Part shown: piece after piece, positions 31,759-43,908 of the stretch
Position numbering within the stretch: position 1 is the stretch's first letter
Layout: every line of letters starts with the position of its first letter
From: Astragalus membranaceus
Lineage: Eukaryota > Streptophyta > Magnoliopsida > Fabales > Fabaceae
Reading direction: 5' to 3'
DNA: 64,000 nt
Assembly: GCA_039519185.1 (NCBI GenBank)
Contig: CM076847.1
Location: 51,095,708 to 51,159,707, forward strand
Position numbers and translations under genes: made by a program
The notes under the pieces: generated by a model
What the model was told of the DNA's origin: nothing
The model's input: the letters and a program-made list of their open reading frames with translations, nothing else
The model's database searches: none

Positions 31759-34700
31759 ATGGTTGGAAGGAACGACGCTGCTCTTGCTGCTGCTTTGCAA
31801 GCTATGGCGCAGGCTGTAGGGAACCAGCAGAATGATGGTGAAAATGCTGGAACTCGCAGTCTGGCTACCTTCCAGAGGGAGAAGCCGCCTTCCTTTAAGG
31901 GCAAGTATGATCCCGATGGTGCGCTTGCTTGGTTGAAGGAAATGGAAAGGATTTTCTGTGTCATGGATTGTACTGAAGCTCAGAAGGTCAGGTATGGTAC
32001 TCATATGCTGGCAGAAGAAGCTGATGACTGGTGGTTTGAGGTTAGGCAGAGGTTGGAGACTGCTAATGAAGAAATCACTTGGGCTGTATTCCGCAGGGAA
32101 TTTTTAAGAAAGTATTTTCCGGAAGATGTCAGGGGCAAGAAGGAGATTGAGTTCCTTGAGCTGAAGCAAGGAAACATGTCTGTGACCGAATATGCGGCTA
32201 AGTTCACTGAATTGGCCAAATGTTATCCGCATTACACTGATGCTACTGCTGAGTTCTCCAAGTGCATCAAGTTTGAGAATGGGTTGAGGGCTGAAATTAA
32301 GAAGGCTATTGGGTACCAGAAGATACGTGTATTCTCTGATTTGATTGACAGTTGTAGAATTTTTGAAGAAGACAGTAGTGCTCACTCTAAAGTTATGAGG
32401 GAGCAGAGGGGTAAGTTTCAGAGCCGTAATAAGCCATATGAGGTTCCTGCTGGCAAAGGTAAATAGAGATCTGCTGATGGTAAGAAGTCTAGTGGGGGAG
32501 ATGCTCCTGCTAACCTTGTGTGTTTTAAGTGTGGTAAACCAGGTCATAAGAGCTACGGATGCAAGTCGGAAGCGAGAATGTGCCTCCGTTGTGGCAAAGA
32601 GGGTCATTTGGCGTCTGAGTGCGAGCGCAAGGATATTCTCTGTTTCAACTGTGGTGAAGGTGGGCACATTAGTACTAAGTGTCCTAAGCCGAAGAAGGAG
32701 AGGTTCAGTGGGAAAGTGTTCGATTTGGCGGGTGAAGAGTCTTCTGAGGGTGATGGACTTATTAGAGGTACGTGTCTCATTAATGGTACTCCTCTAAGAT
32801 CTATTATTGATACTGGTGCTACCCACTGTTTTATTGCTGCTGAATGTTGTAAGAAGTTGAATCTTGTTTTGTCTGCTATGAATGGAGAAATGGTAGTCGA
32901 TACTCCAGCTAAGGGGTCGGTAACCACTTCTCTAGTATGTTCTCCGTGTCCCTTGTCGATCTTCGACAGAGACTTTGTTGTGGACTTAGTTTGTTTGCCG
33001 TTGAGCGGGTTAGATGTGATTTTGGGTATGAACTGGTTAGGGCATAACCATGTTCATATTAATTGTAGTAACAAGTCGGTGAGTTTTGGAGTTGATGATT
33101 CTGGTCTGTTATCCGCTAGTCAGTTGCGGAAGTTGATGAAGGAAGAAGTTCAGCTGTTTTCGCTAGTGGCCTCGTTGTCTGTTGAGAGTCGAGCCATTAT
33201 TGAAGGATTGCAGGTGGTGTGTGAGTTTCCCGAAGTGTTCCCTGATGAGATTCCGAGTGTTCCGCCGGAGAGGGAAGTTGAATTTGCTATTGATCTTGTA
33301 CCTGGTACCGGACCTGTTTCTATGGCACCATACAGGATGTCTGCATCTGAATTGTCTGAATTGAAGTAGCAACTTGAGGACCTGCTTGAAAAGAAGTTCG
33401 TAAGGCCGAGTGTGTCACCGTGGGGAGCTCTTGTGTTGCTGCTAAAGAAGAAGGATGGAAGTATGAGGCTCTGTGTTGATTATAGGCAGTTGAACAAAGT
33501 GACGATTAAGAATAAGTATCCGCTTCCGAGGATTGATCATTTGATGGACCAGTTGGTGGGTGCTAAGGTGTTTAGCAAGATTGATCTGCGTTCGGGTTAT
33601 CATCAAATTAAGGTGAAAGACGAAGATATTCAGAAGACGGCCTTCAGAACTAGATATGGGCACTATGAGTATTCTGTAATGCCGTTTGGTGTTACCGATG
33701 CGCCGGGAGTATTTATGGAATACATGAATCGTATTTTCCATACTTACTTGGATCGGTTCGTGGTGGTGTTTATTGATGATATTCTGGTGTATTCTAAGAC
33801 AGAAGAAGAACACGCAGAGCATTTGAGAGTAGTGCTGGAAGTGTTGAAAGAAAAGAAGCTGTATGCGAAGTTGTCTAAATTTGAGTTCTGGCTGAATGAG
33901 GTGAGTTTCCTTGGGCATGTTATTTCTGGTAGTGGTATTGCTGTGGATCCGGCCAAGGTAGATGCTGTGTTGCAATGGGAGAGCCCGAAGTCAGCTACTG
34001 AGATTAGGAGCTTTTTGGGGTTGGCTTGTTATTATAGAAGGTTCATCGAAGGTTTCTCTAAGCTAGCCCTCCCGTTGACTCAGTTGACTTGTAAGGGAAA
34101 GGCTTTTGTTTGGGATGCTCGGTGTGAGGAGAGCTTCAATGAGTTGAAGAAGAGGTTGACAACGTCTCCTATTTTGACTTTGCCCGTTCCGGACCAACCG
34201 TTTGTCGTGTATTGTGATGCTTCCAAGATGGGTTTGGGAGGTCTGCTTATGCAGGATGGTAAGGTAGTAGCTTATGCGTCTAGACAGTTGAGGACCCATG
34301 AGAAAAACTACCCTACGCATGATTTGGAGCTAGCTGCAATTGTCTTTGTGTTGAAGATCTGGAGGCACTATCTTTATGGTACTAGGTTTGAGGTGTTTAG
34401 TGACCATAAGAGCTTGAAGTACTTGTTTGATCAGAAGGAGTTGAATATGAGACAGAGACGTTGGTTAGAATTGTTGAAGGACTATGATTTCGGCTTGAAC
34501 TATCACCCAGGCAAGGCTAATGTCGTGGCTGATGCTTTAAGTCGAAAGACCTTGCATATGTCGGCAATGATGGTTAAGGAGTTGGAGTTGATCGAGCAAT
34601 TCCGAGACATGAGTTTAGTTTGTGAAGTAACACCTCAGAGTGTTAAGTTGGGAATGTTGAAGATTGGCAATGACTTTTTGGCTAGTATCAGAGAGGCTCA

Positions 34701-35846
34701 AAAGTCAGATGTTAAACTAGTAGACCTGATGGTTGAGAATGATCAAGCTGAGAACGGGGATTTCAGGTTGGATTCCCAAGGTGTATTGAGATTCAGGGAT
34801 AGGATTTGTATTCCTGATGATGCAGAGATGAAGAGAGTGATTCTTGAGGAGAGTCATAGAAGTAAGTTGAGTATTCATCCGGGGGCAACAAAGATGTACC
34901 AGGATCTGATGAAGTTGTTTTGGTGGCCGGGGATGAAGCGGGATGTGGCACAGTTTGTGTATGCCTGTTTGACTTGCCAGAAGTCAAAGGTTGAGCATCA
35001 GAAACCTGCAGGGTTGATGCAACCATTAGATATTCCACAATGGAAGTGGGACAGCATTGCGATGGATTTTGTGACAGGATTACCCCATACTGCGAAAGGG
35101 TATGATGCGATTTTGGTGATTGTTGATAGGTTAACAAAATCGTCCCATTTTCTCCCTATTAACATCACGTATCCTGTGCCTAGGTTGGCAGAGATCTATA
35201 TCCGGGAAGTTGTGAAGCTTGACGGAGTTCCTAGTAGTATTGTTTCAGATAGAGATCCGAGGTTCACTTCAGAGTTCTGGAGAAGTTTGCATGAGAAGTT
35301 GGGATCAAAGTTGAGGTTGAGTTCAGCCTATCATCCTCAGACAGATGGTCAGTCAGAGAGGACTATTCAGTCATTGGAGGTTTTGTTGAGAGCTTGTGTT
35401 CTGGAGCAGGGAGGTTCGTGGGATTCCTACCTTCCATTGATAGAGTACACATACAACAACAGCTACCATTCTAGTATTGGGATGGCACCTTTCGAAGCAT
35501 TGTATGGTCGGAAGTGTAGAACCCCATTGTGTTGGTATGAGTCTGGTGAGAGTGTGGTGCTTGGACCGGAAATTGTTCGTGAGACAACTGAGAAGGTTAA
35601 GTTGATCCGTGAAAAGATGAAAGCGTCGCAGAGTCGACAAAAGAGCTTCCATGATAACCGGAGGAAGGATTTAGAGTTCCAAGCGGGTGAGCATGTGTTT
35701 TTGAGAGTCACTCCGGTGACCGGTGTTGGTCGTGCATTGAAGTCGAAGAAGCTCACTCCTCGTTTCATTGGTCCGTATCAGATTTCTGAGAGAGTTGGGA
35801 ATGTTGCCTATAGAGTGGCTTTGCCACCTAATCTTTCGAACTTGCA
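31759..35846 (+). pseudogene. Gag-pol of Tekay element D, two nonsense codons
   Basis: A single frame starts at ATG 31759 and is broken only by TAG at 32464-32466 (related copy: Gln) and TAG at 33367-33369 (related copy: Lys). In order it shows gag; three intact zinc knuckles ([42 protein letters not shown]); protease with IIDTGATH; RT with [11 protein letters not shown]; RNase H with [11 protein letters not shown]; an integrase zinc finger (HPGATKMYQ to CLTCQ); a DDE core ([21 protein letters not shown]); and the GPY motif FIGPYQI. It is cut at 35846 before the chromodomain. Open reading beyond that, to 36015, is accidental, in inverted host sequence. Confidence 0.95.
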
Positions 35847-36222
35847 TCAGTCTAATCCTCTCGGTAGTTTCACGAACCATATCGGGTCCCAAAAATTTAT
35901 CTTTACCAATTTCCCACCAACACAAAGAAGTTCTACACTTTCCCCCATAAAGCGCTTCGAACGGTGCCATTCCAATGCTGGAGTGGTAACTGTTGTTGTA
36001 GGAGAACTCTACTAATGGAAGATGATTCCCCCATTTTCTCCCGCTATCGAGCACACAAGCCCGAAGCATGTCCTCAAGAGTCTGGATAATCCTCTCCGTT
36101 TGACCATCAGTCTGAGGATGATAAGCAGTCCTAACAAGCACTCTTGTTCCTAGAGCTTCATTCAATGCTTTCCAAAATCTGGAGGTGAACTTAGGGTCTC
36201 GGTCCGATACAATACTGGTCGG
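35846..36222 (-). pseudogene. Duplicated integrase fragment of element E inside D
   Basis: This is a second copy of 28758-29133 with only a few differences. It includes a base that the left copy has lost, so its integrase frame ([20 protein letters not shown]) is intact. The junction with D's pol shares AT. It ends in GTCGG directly before the 3' LTR of D. Confidence 0.95.
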
Positions 36223-38728
36223 TGTAACACCCAAAATAATTTAATTAATTATTTGATTAAATTATTTAGGTATTACATTGTTATAATTTTATTAAATTAT
36301 TAATATCGTGATTTATTTAAATGAAGGGAGTAGTATCCGGTAATTACGGAGCGGTAAGATTGGCCCAAGAGCCCCAGCCCATTGACTTAGGCTCCTAGGC
36401 GCTAGGGATTGATGCAATTCGCATCATTTGAGAAAGAAAGAAAGAAAACAGCGTGAAGAGAGAAGAGAGAAGAGAGAGTGCGATCGCGCAAAGGGAGAGA
36501 AGAAGGAGAGAAGCTCGGTTGCTGTGGTTTCTTGGTGGTCCCGTGGAGAGATCATCATCTTCGGAAAATCTAAGGTAAGGGTGGGTCTTGCTTTATAATA
36601 GGGTTTATAATGGGATGTATGTGGGGGTTTAAGATTTATATCGTTCTCCTTATGATTTTGATGTTGTTTGTGGTGTATGAATGTATTGATGAAGATTTGA
36701 TGCTCACTAGATGTTGTTGAAAAGTATGCGATTTGTTAGATGTATGTGAGGATTTGAAATGCATGCTAAGTGCTCGATAAAACGTGTATTTGATGATGAT
36801 ACAATGAATATGTGATGTTTGAAATTATTGTTGGTGATGGAAGACATGAAAGTCTAGAAAAATTGGATTAGAAGAACCCTAGGCGCCAAGGGCGCCATTT
36901 AGTGTTGCTGTGTGCGCCCTTGTCAAAGTGCTGGGCGCCAATGTGGCTACCCAGGGCGCCTGTTGTGTGTTTGTGTCTGTGTTGGGCGCCAGTGTTGCTG
37001 CCCAGTGCGCCTGTGTTGCTGCCTGCTGTGTCTGGGTGTTGCGCGCTGTCTTGGCGTAGGGCGCCAAGGGCGCCTAATTTTGGCTGCCCGCGTTGCGCTC
37101 CTAAGTTGTGTTTCCGTGTAGTTATGTTGCCTGCATGTCATTGGTGCTGAGTTTTGGTTGCTAAGTTGCGTATTCAGAAATGTCACTGGGATCCCCTCCC
37201 CTGGGCGCTAGTTTCTGCCTGCGCCAGTTTTCTCTGTTGCTGGGTGCCAGGATCCCCTTCCTGCGCCAGTTTCTGTGTTGCTGTGTTGCTGGGCGCCAGG
37301 ATCCCCTTCCTGCGCCAGTTTCTGTGTTGCTGGGCGCCAGGATCCCCTTCCTGCGCCAGTTTCTGTGTTGCTGTGTTCCTAGGCGCCAGGATCCCCTTCC
37401 TGCGCCAGTTTCTGCGTTGCTGTGTTGCTGGGCGCCAGGATCCCCTTCCTGCGCCTGTTCCTGTTGCTGGCCAGTTTCCAGCGTGTTCCCTCATTTTCAA
37501 TATGTTGCCCAAATGTTCCCCGGTTTTGTTTTTGACATATCTTTTGACTCAGGTGTCCGTTTTAAGTGTTTCAAAGTGTGTTGTGAAGCTTATTCAGTTT
37601 CCTACTGGTATATTCTATTTTAAGGTAAAAATTATTATTTCTCTGATGGTTTCTGGGCGCCTCAAGTGGCTGTCCCCGGTGGTCGTTGTTGTTGGCGTTG
37701 TAAAATTATTTCGGTGTCTAAAACCTTTTTGGTGTCCTTTTTGGTGTCGTGAGCTGGAGTAAAACCTTTTGGTGTAATCGGTAATATTAGTGTCCCGGTG
37801 TCAATCTTGTGCTGCCATGTTGATGTTAATGACGATGGGTCTAATGACCAAATGATAATGACGTTGTTAATGACGATGGGCCTAATGCCCAAATGATGAT
37901 GATGATATGGATGATGTTGTTGTTGTGATGACTTTGATCTGTTGGATTGTTCATGAAGTCGCATGCATTACATATGCATATATATTGACGATGTAAGGTT
38001 TCGGCCTTCGAGCTATTGACGATGATGATGCTCAAATATTGACGATGTGCCCAATGGCAAATTTATTGACGATGATGGTACCACATGCATATGCCCCATG
38101 TGGGTTGCATTTCATACATTTATTCATATCATTGGTGATATTACCATAGTTGCTATATGTGGTTGTTATAGAGGTATATATGTTGATATTGTTGTGATAT
38201 ATATATATAAATATGGATGTTGTTGTTATATGTGATTGATGTAGTTCATTACTCTGGCATATTGCCTATTATGAACTTTATTATACTGTTTGAGACTCAC
38301 CCCCTTATGTTGATTATTACCCTACAGGTAACCGTATGTGAAGGCTTATAATCCTTCATCCCTTGAGTCAGTCGTTGCTCTGATACGTAGCATCTGGGGG
38401 GCGAACACTAGCTATTAGTTGTTATTCTACATGACACCGTTGGATAATTTGTATTGCTATTGTTACAACAATGTTTTTGAAACTGTTCCCTTTTATTCCG
38501 CTGCGTGATGACGAAGTCCTTGTTATGTGGACTAAACCGTTTATTTTTGAGGATTTGCCCCACTTGTTATGTGCCACGTATCATGTTTGAATTATAAGTG
38601 AAATTGTTACCAATTATTGACAGTATTTGAAGTAAATGTAGCATCCCTTTTTGGATGTATCAACAAAAATGATTTTTAAACTCTGATAATTTTTATTATA
38701 AATTGCCGGGTAGAAATGGGGTGTTACA
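36223..38728 (+). repeat. 3' LTR of element D
   Basis: Runs from TGTAACACCC to GGGTGTTACA and pairs with 29134-31639. The 48-bp array at 37242-37468 has five units, one shortened. Near 36570 it keeps the segment with CTAAGGTAAGGGTGGG that the 5' LTR has lost. The target duplication GTCGG follows. Confidence 0.95.
37242..37468. repeat. 48-bp minisatellite in the 3' LTR of D
   Basis: Five units as in the 5' LTR, but with one unit about eight bases shorter and different point changes. The array has therefore changed since the two LTRs were made identical at insertion. Confidence 0.92.
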
Positions 38729-41178
38729 GTCGGGACTCCGTGTAATCTTATAATATTCCTTACGTACTCCTCTCTTAGCTTGGAGACTTTGTAATTCGAG
38801 CGAATAGGAATAAAGTGAGCGGATTTAGTCAATCGGTCCACCACTACCCAAATGGAATCATTACCGGCTTGCGACCCTGGCAAACCCATAACAAAATCCA
38901 TCGAGATATCTTCCCATTTCCAAACTAGCACATCAAGTTGTTGCAGTTGACCAGCAGGTCGTTGGTGCTCTGCTTTAACCTTTTGACAGGTTAAGCATCG
39001 CGATACAAACTCAGCAACATCAGCTTTCATTCCAGGCCACCAATACATCTACATTAAATCCCGGTACATCTTGGTAGATCCAGGATGTACGTAATACTGA
39101 CTCCTATGAGCTTCCTCTAATACCTGCCTTTTGATGTCTTCATCATTGGGTACACAAATCCTGCCATTGAAACATATAATACCATCACTGTCTTCAGTGA
39201 AGTTTGGCAATCCTTTCTGAGAATGTAGTTTCACATCAACCTCCTGATCCACACGAATCTGATCTCTCAACACACTGGTGACCCGAATATGCCGTAACAC
39301 TAATCGGTTCCTTTTCCTTGTTTCCTTGAGATTCAAGTCTCTAAAAGACTCCAACAATGCCATCTCATAGACCATTAACTCTGGGGTGTGGAGAGACTTC
39401 CTGCTTAGAGCATCTTTCACAACATTGGCCTTTCCAGGATGATACTTCAACTCGAAGTCATAATCCTTCAGAAATTCAATCCACCTTCTCTGTCTGTTAT
39501 TCAGCTCCTTCTGATCAAACAGATATTTCAAGCTCTTGTGATCACTAAAAACTTCAAAACGGGAACCATAAAGGTAATGTCTCCAAATTTTCAGCACAAA
39601 TACAATAGCTGTCAACTCTAAGTCATGAGTTGGGTAATTCCGTTCGTGAGTTTTCAGTTGCCTTGATGCATAGGCCACAACATGCTGATTCTGCATGAGA
39701 ACACATCCTAAACCCTTCCCAGAGGCGTCACTGTAGATTTGAAACCCCAGAGACGGATCCGGAAGAATCAGGATTGGAGCAGAAGTCAACCGCTCTTTCA
39801 GTTCGAGAAAACACTCCTCACAATCAGTGTCCCAAGTAAACGGCTGACCCTTGTGAGTTAACCGGGTAAGCGGGAGGACTAACTGTAAGAATCCTAGGAT
39901 AAGTCTTCTGTAATAACCTGCTAATCCCAAAAAGCTTCTCACTTCTGTTACTGACGTTGGTCGCTCCTAATTCAACACAGCTTCCACTTTACTAGGATCC
40001 ACTGCTACCCCCTCTTGGGAAATCACATGGCCCAAAAACATTATTTCTGACATCCAGAAATCACACTTCGACGGCTTTGCATATAACTTCTTTTCTCGAA
40101 GTACGTTCAAAACGAAACGGAGATGTTGAGCATGCTCCTCAATCGTCTTTGAATACACCAAGATATCGTCTATGAAGACAACCACAAACTGATCCAAGTA
40201 GGAATGAAAAACTCGGTTCATGTAATCCATAAAAACAGCTGGGGCATTAGTTAGTCCGAAAGGCATCACTACAAACTCGTAGTGTCCATACCTCATACGG
40301 AAAGCGGTTTTCGGAATATCTAAGGCCTTCACTCTGATTTGATGGTATCCCGATCTTAGATCAATTTTGGAGAATATTCTAGCACCTCGAAGTTGATCCA
40401 GTAGGTCATCTATCCTTGGCAAAGGATATTTGTTCTTGATGGTAATCTTGTCAATTGACGATAGTCGATACATAATCTCATACTTCCGTCCTTCTTCTTG
40501 ACTAGTAGCACCGGAGCACCCCATGGTGAAGCACTCGGTCAAATAAACTTCTTGGAAATCAATTCCTCAAGTTGGGACTTCAATTCTTTCAATTCGAGAG
40601 GAGACATCCTATAAGGTGCAATGGATATTGGCCCTGCACCAGGCGCCAAATCTATAGAGAACTCTACCGCTCGCTCCGGAGGCAAAGAGGAAACTTCCTC
40701 GGGAAAGACATCTAAGAATTCATTAACAACTGGAACAAACGAAAAATCCAAACCAGCTTCAGTTGATGCAGATAAAATAACAACAAAAGCTTCCGCACCT
40801 TGGAATAGAGACTGGTTGGCTGAAGTGAAAGAAATAATACCATCAGTTGTAGGCGCTGATTGTTCCACTACTTCGGTGGAAAACTCAATGGCACGATTGA
40901 AGCAGTCAATAGTAACGTGATTGGAAGTCATCCAATTCATTCCCAAAACAATCTCCATCCCCCACATAGGCAAATAGATAAAATCAACAACAAAGTCCAT
41001 GCCTCCTATGGTGAGTAGACAATTAAGGCATAATGATTGGGTTCGAATACGACCCTTTGCAGCAGTACGAATTATGATCGGTTCGGATATAGGAGATACT
41101 TCTAATCCTAACCGTTTAGCACACGCTTCGGAGATAAACAGTGAGTAGCACCAGAATCATACAGTATATTAACAGTTT
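38729..41178 (-). pseudogene. Protease-RT-RNase H-integrase start of element E
   Basis: Minus strand from 41178: a decayed protease (NILYDSGATH), VLGMNWM, and the linker VVNEFLDVFPEE. RT follows ([24 protein letters not shown]), then RNase H ([22 protein letters not shown]), the integrase zinc finger ([11 protein letters not shown] to CLTCQK) and the first catalytic Asp (SMDFVMGLP). The frame is broken by TGA near 40546 (Arg in relatives), a lost base near 40458, TAG near 39967 (Trp in relatives) and TAG near 39050. It continues at 29133 beyond element D. Confidence 0.93.
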
Positions 41179-42783
41179 TGTTACCAAGTGGCTTCAGTCT
41201 CAAGAGGGGGGGTGAATTGAGATTTAAAACTTTTCAGATCTTTCGAAAACGTTTTTCCCCTTTTTCAATGACTTAGATCAATTTCGCGCAGGTTAAGTGG
41301 AAGCGAAGGAATTAGAATATAAAGCAGTAAAGCGGTATAACAGTAAAGCAGGAAAGCAGTAAAGCACGCAGAGATTTATCCTGGTTCGGTCACCTCCTAG
41401 TGACCTACGTCCAGTCCTCACACCCTTGTGAGATTTTCCACTAACCAAAACAACAAGGCTTACAGGTGCCTTGGAAAACCTTTACAGACTCAGGCACTCT
41501 CCTCCTAGGATACCCCACCTATAGAGAGCCCTCAAATCTAATATAACAATAACAAGAGATACCCCACCCCTGTTACAATCAGGTGCCCCAGAAAGATACC
41601 CCACTTCCTAGTACAAACAGCTACCCTAGAGAGATACCCCACTCCCTAGAACAAAACACAACAATTAAATAATAAACAATTGTAAATACAGAAATACCTC
41701 TTAACGTAGGCAGATTACACAATTTGAAGAACGCAACCCCAACTAACTCTTAGCAAAAGATCACCTCTGACGGACCAACGGTGCGAGAAGAGCAACGAAT
41801 AAAATGTAAAGAGTTTTTCAAAGATGTGATAGATCGTAAACTTGGGTTGTGTAAAAAGAAGACTATGAAGCCTCTATTTATAGGCTATAAAGAAAAAAAT
41901 TTACGTTGAAAAATTTATGGAAGTATGAGAATCGATTATTGCTTAAATGTATTGGATCTGAGAATCGATTCTTATGTGTGACTTCCTTAAGGTGAGAATC
42001 GATTCTTTCTTTATTTGAAAATGGATGGCAATCGATTATTGGCTTAGGAATCGATTATGGAGTTTACAAAAGCAAGCTTGAAATCGATTGTGTAGTTTAC
42101 AAAAGGAAGAAGTTTGAAATCGATTCTTATTTAAATAAGGAAGCAAGGAATCGATTATGTGCTTAACCAATTGATTTAGGAAATCGATTTTGAGCTTTAG
42201 AGAAATACTAGGAATCGATTCTTTCCTTTTGAAACATTATAGGAATCGATTTCTTATCTTTAGAAAAATAGTTGGAAATCGATTTCTTTGCTTTTAGTGA
42301 AAACAATATGAATTGATTCTTTGCTTTAAAAAATAGTTTATGAATCGATTTATATACTTAGTAAAAATAATATGAATCGATTGTATGCTTTCATATTGAG
42401 TTAAAAATCGATTTTGATATTTAGTTAAAAGTAGTGTGAATCGATTTTATAGTTTCTCAAAAACCTTTTTATGTTTACGTATGCATGCATGCATTTTGAA
42501 AATCATGGGACTTTGAGAGATGAGCTGACCTTCGTAAGAGCTTACACTTATCCTAAGACACACCCAAACCCTAAGGACTACCCTTATATTTAAGGACTAC
42601 CCTTAAACTTGAATCTTCAATTCTTGGGCTTGGTTGACTTGGATTGTGACTTTTGAATATATGATACTTTTTATCAGCTTTGCTTTGACACTCTCATTCC
42701 TTTGGCCATCAACTTGGCTTTGTCTTTTTCATCATCAAAACTAATCCTGCAATATTAGATAACCTGCAACACAGGTATCCACA
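41179..42783 (-). repeat. 3' LTR of copia F
   Basis: On the plus strand it reads from TGTTACCAAGTGG to GGTATCCACA (1,605 bp). U3 has about twenty AATCGATT-type motifs (41930-42440 on the plus strand), next to a minus-strand TATA (TATAAATAGAGGC) near 41875. The conserved ACCTACGTCCAGTCCTCACAC region lies near 41400. Confidence 0.94.
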
Positions 42784-42806
42784 TTCTCCCTCTTTTTGAT
42801 GATGAC
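42784..42806 (-). promoter_or_regulatory. Polypurine tract of copia F
   Basis: The minus strand reads AAAAAGAGGGAGAA next to the LTR tip TGTGGATACC, which fixes orientation and the true LTR edge. Confidence 0.85.
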
Positions 42807-43439
42807 AAAACATTTACTCATCTCAAGGTGGGAGGTTAGTTCAAACAGATAATATATATATATGATGCTCCCCCTACCATGATGCTCCCCCTGACTTATT
42901 GACTAGATGCATAATATGCAAGTTCTATATGCTCATATGCAACCCTATATTTCTCTCCCCCTTTTTGTCATGATCAAAGAGGGTCAACGTAAGATAGAGT
43001 TTGCGAACCGAATGTCACGGCTATTTGACAAGGTAAAAGAACCATTGTTGATTTGTAAGTGATCATCAAAACTTGAAGAAAAACATATTTGAGACCATGA
43101 AGAGAATATTTTATCAAACACAGGTAAAAGCTAGTTATGAGTCTCAAAAATCTGTGAAGTAGTTGTTTTAAACTTTATACATTTCATGCTGCTTAGTTTG
43201 AAAGTTGGTGATGGCAGCCAGAATATGGGAGAAAAATTATTTTAGGTAAACAACGATTGTGAGCATGTATTTTTCGAAAAATACCAGTGCTAGCAGTTGA
43301 TTGTAAAATAGATTTCAAGAAAAAAATAGCACTTTAACTGCAGAAATTCACAAGTCACAATTTCACTTAAATTCACATTTCTTTAAAAAATCACTTTGAA
43401 AAACATTTAATTGAAACCTCATTTGAATAAGTGAAGAAC

Positions 43440-43905
43440 CAGGTTTTCTTTTGCAATGGATTTGTGAACATATCAACTAGCTGATTTTGACGATTCAACT
43501 AACTCAATCACACTATTGCCTTTCTAACCATAACCTCTAAGAAGGTGATGTATAATTTCTATATGATCAGTCCTAGAGGGTTGACAAGAATACTTTTGTT
43601 GATTCCTGTTATTCTAATCATGCCTTATAGATATTGTTCTTAATGATGCATGAAATTAGTCTCTGTTTCACTAGTCACATATTTGACTTAATAAACTATT
43701 CTTAAGCACATTTTCAAGATAGAGGTGAATAAAGATTTTAACCAATCTGACCTTTACCGGTGATTCTTCCTCTATTTATCACAAGTCACATGATGGCTTT
43801 TTCCGGGGTGAGTGTTAAGAACTTTATTGCGTCTCCGGTCATGCGCTTCGAGTCTTTGCTGTCAAGGTATCAATCTGCCCCCATACCTTGAAGCATACCT
43901 GCATA
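43440..43905 (-). pseudogene. Collapsed pol remnant of copia F
   Basis: Right after gag, the minus strand reads a degenerate protease region (YLDSKDSKRMTGD, with a stop where Trp is expected before it). A few hundred bases on it reads QLVDMFTNPLQ, the usual end of copia RNase H. Everything between (integrase, RT, most of RNase H) is missing, so F depends on other copies. Confidence 0.8.
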
Positions 43906-43908
43906 GAT

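Larger units (their letters stand above)
29134..38728 (+). mobile_element. Tekay-like element D with abnormal 3' structure
   Basis: Flanked by GTCGG (29129-29133 and 38729-38733). Two 2,506-bp LTRs surround a primer site and a gag-pol frame. Before the 3' LTR, however, the chromodomain and polypurine tract are missing. In their place is a 377-bp copy of the host integrase sequence that precedes the 5' LTR, including its terminal GTCGG. The LTRs are alike apart from few substitutions and a handful of indels, so insertion is fairly recent. The 3' structure must postdate insertion. Confidence 0.93.

Noticed and set aside
35847..36015. Extension of element D's polyprotein to 36015
   Set aside because: The frame runs by chance through an inverted integrase fragment of element E and carries no chromodomain.
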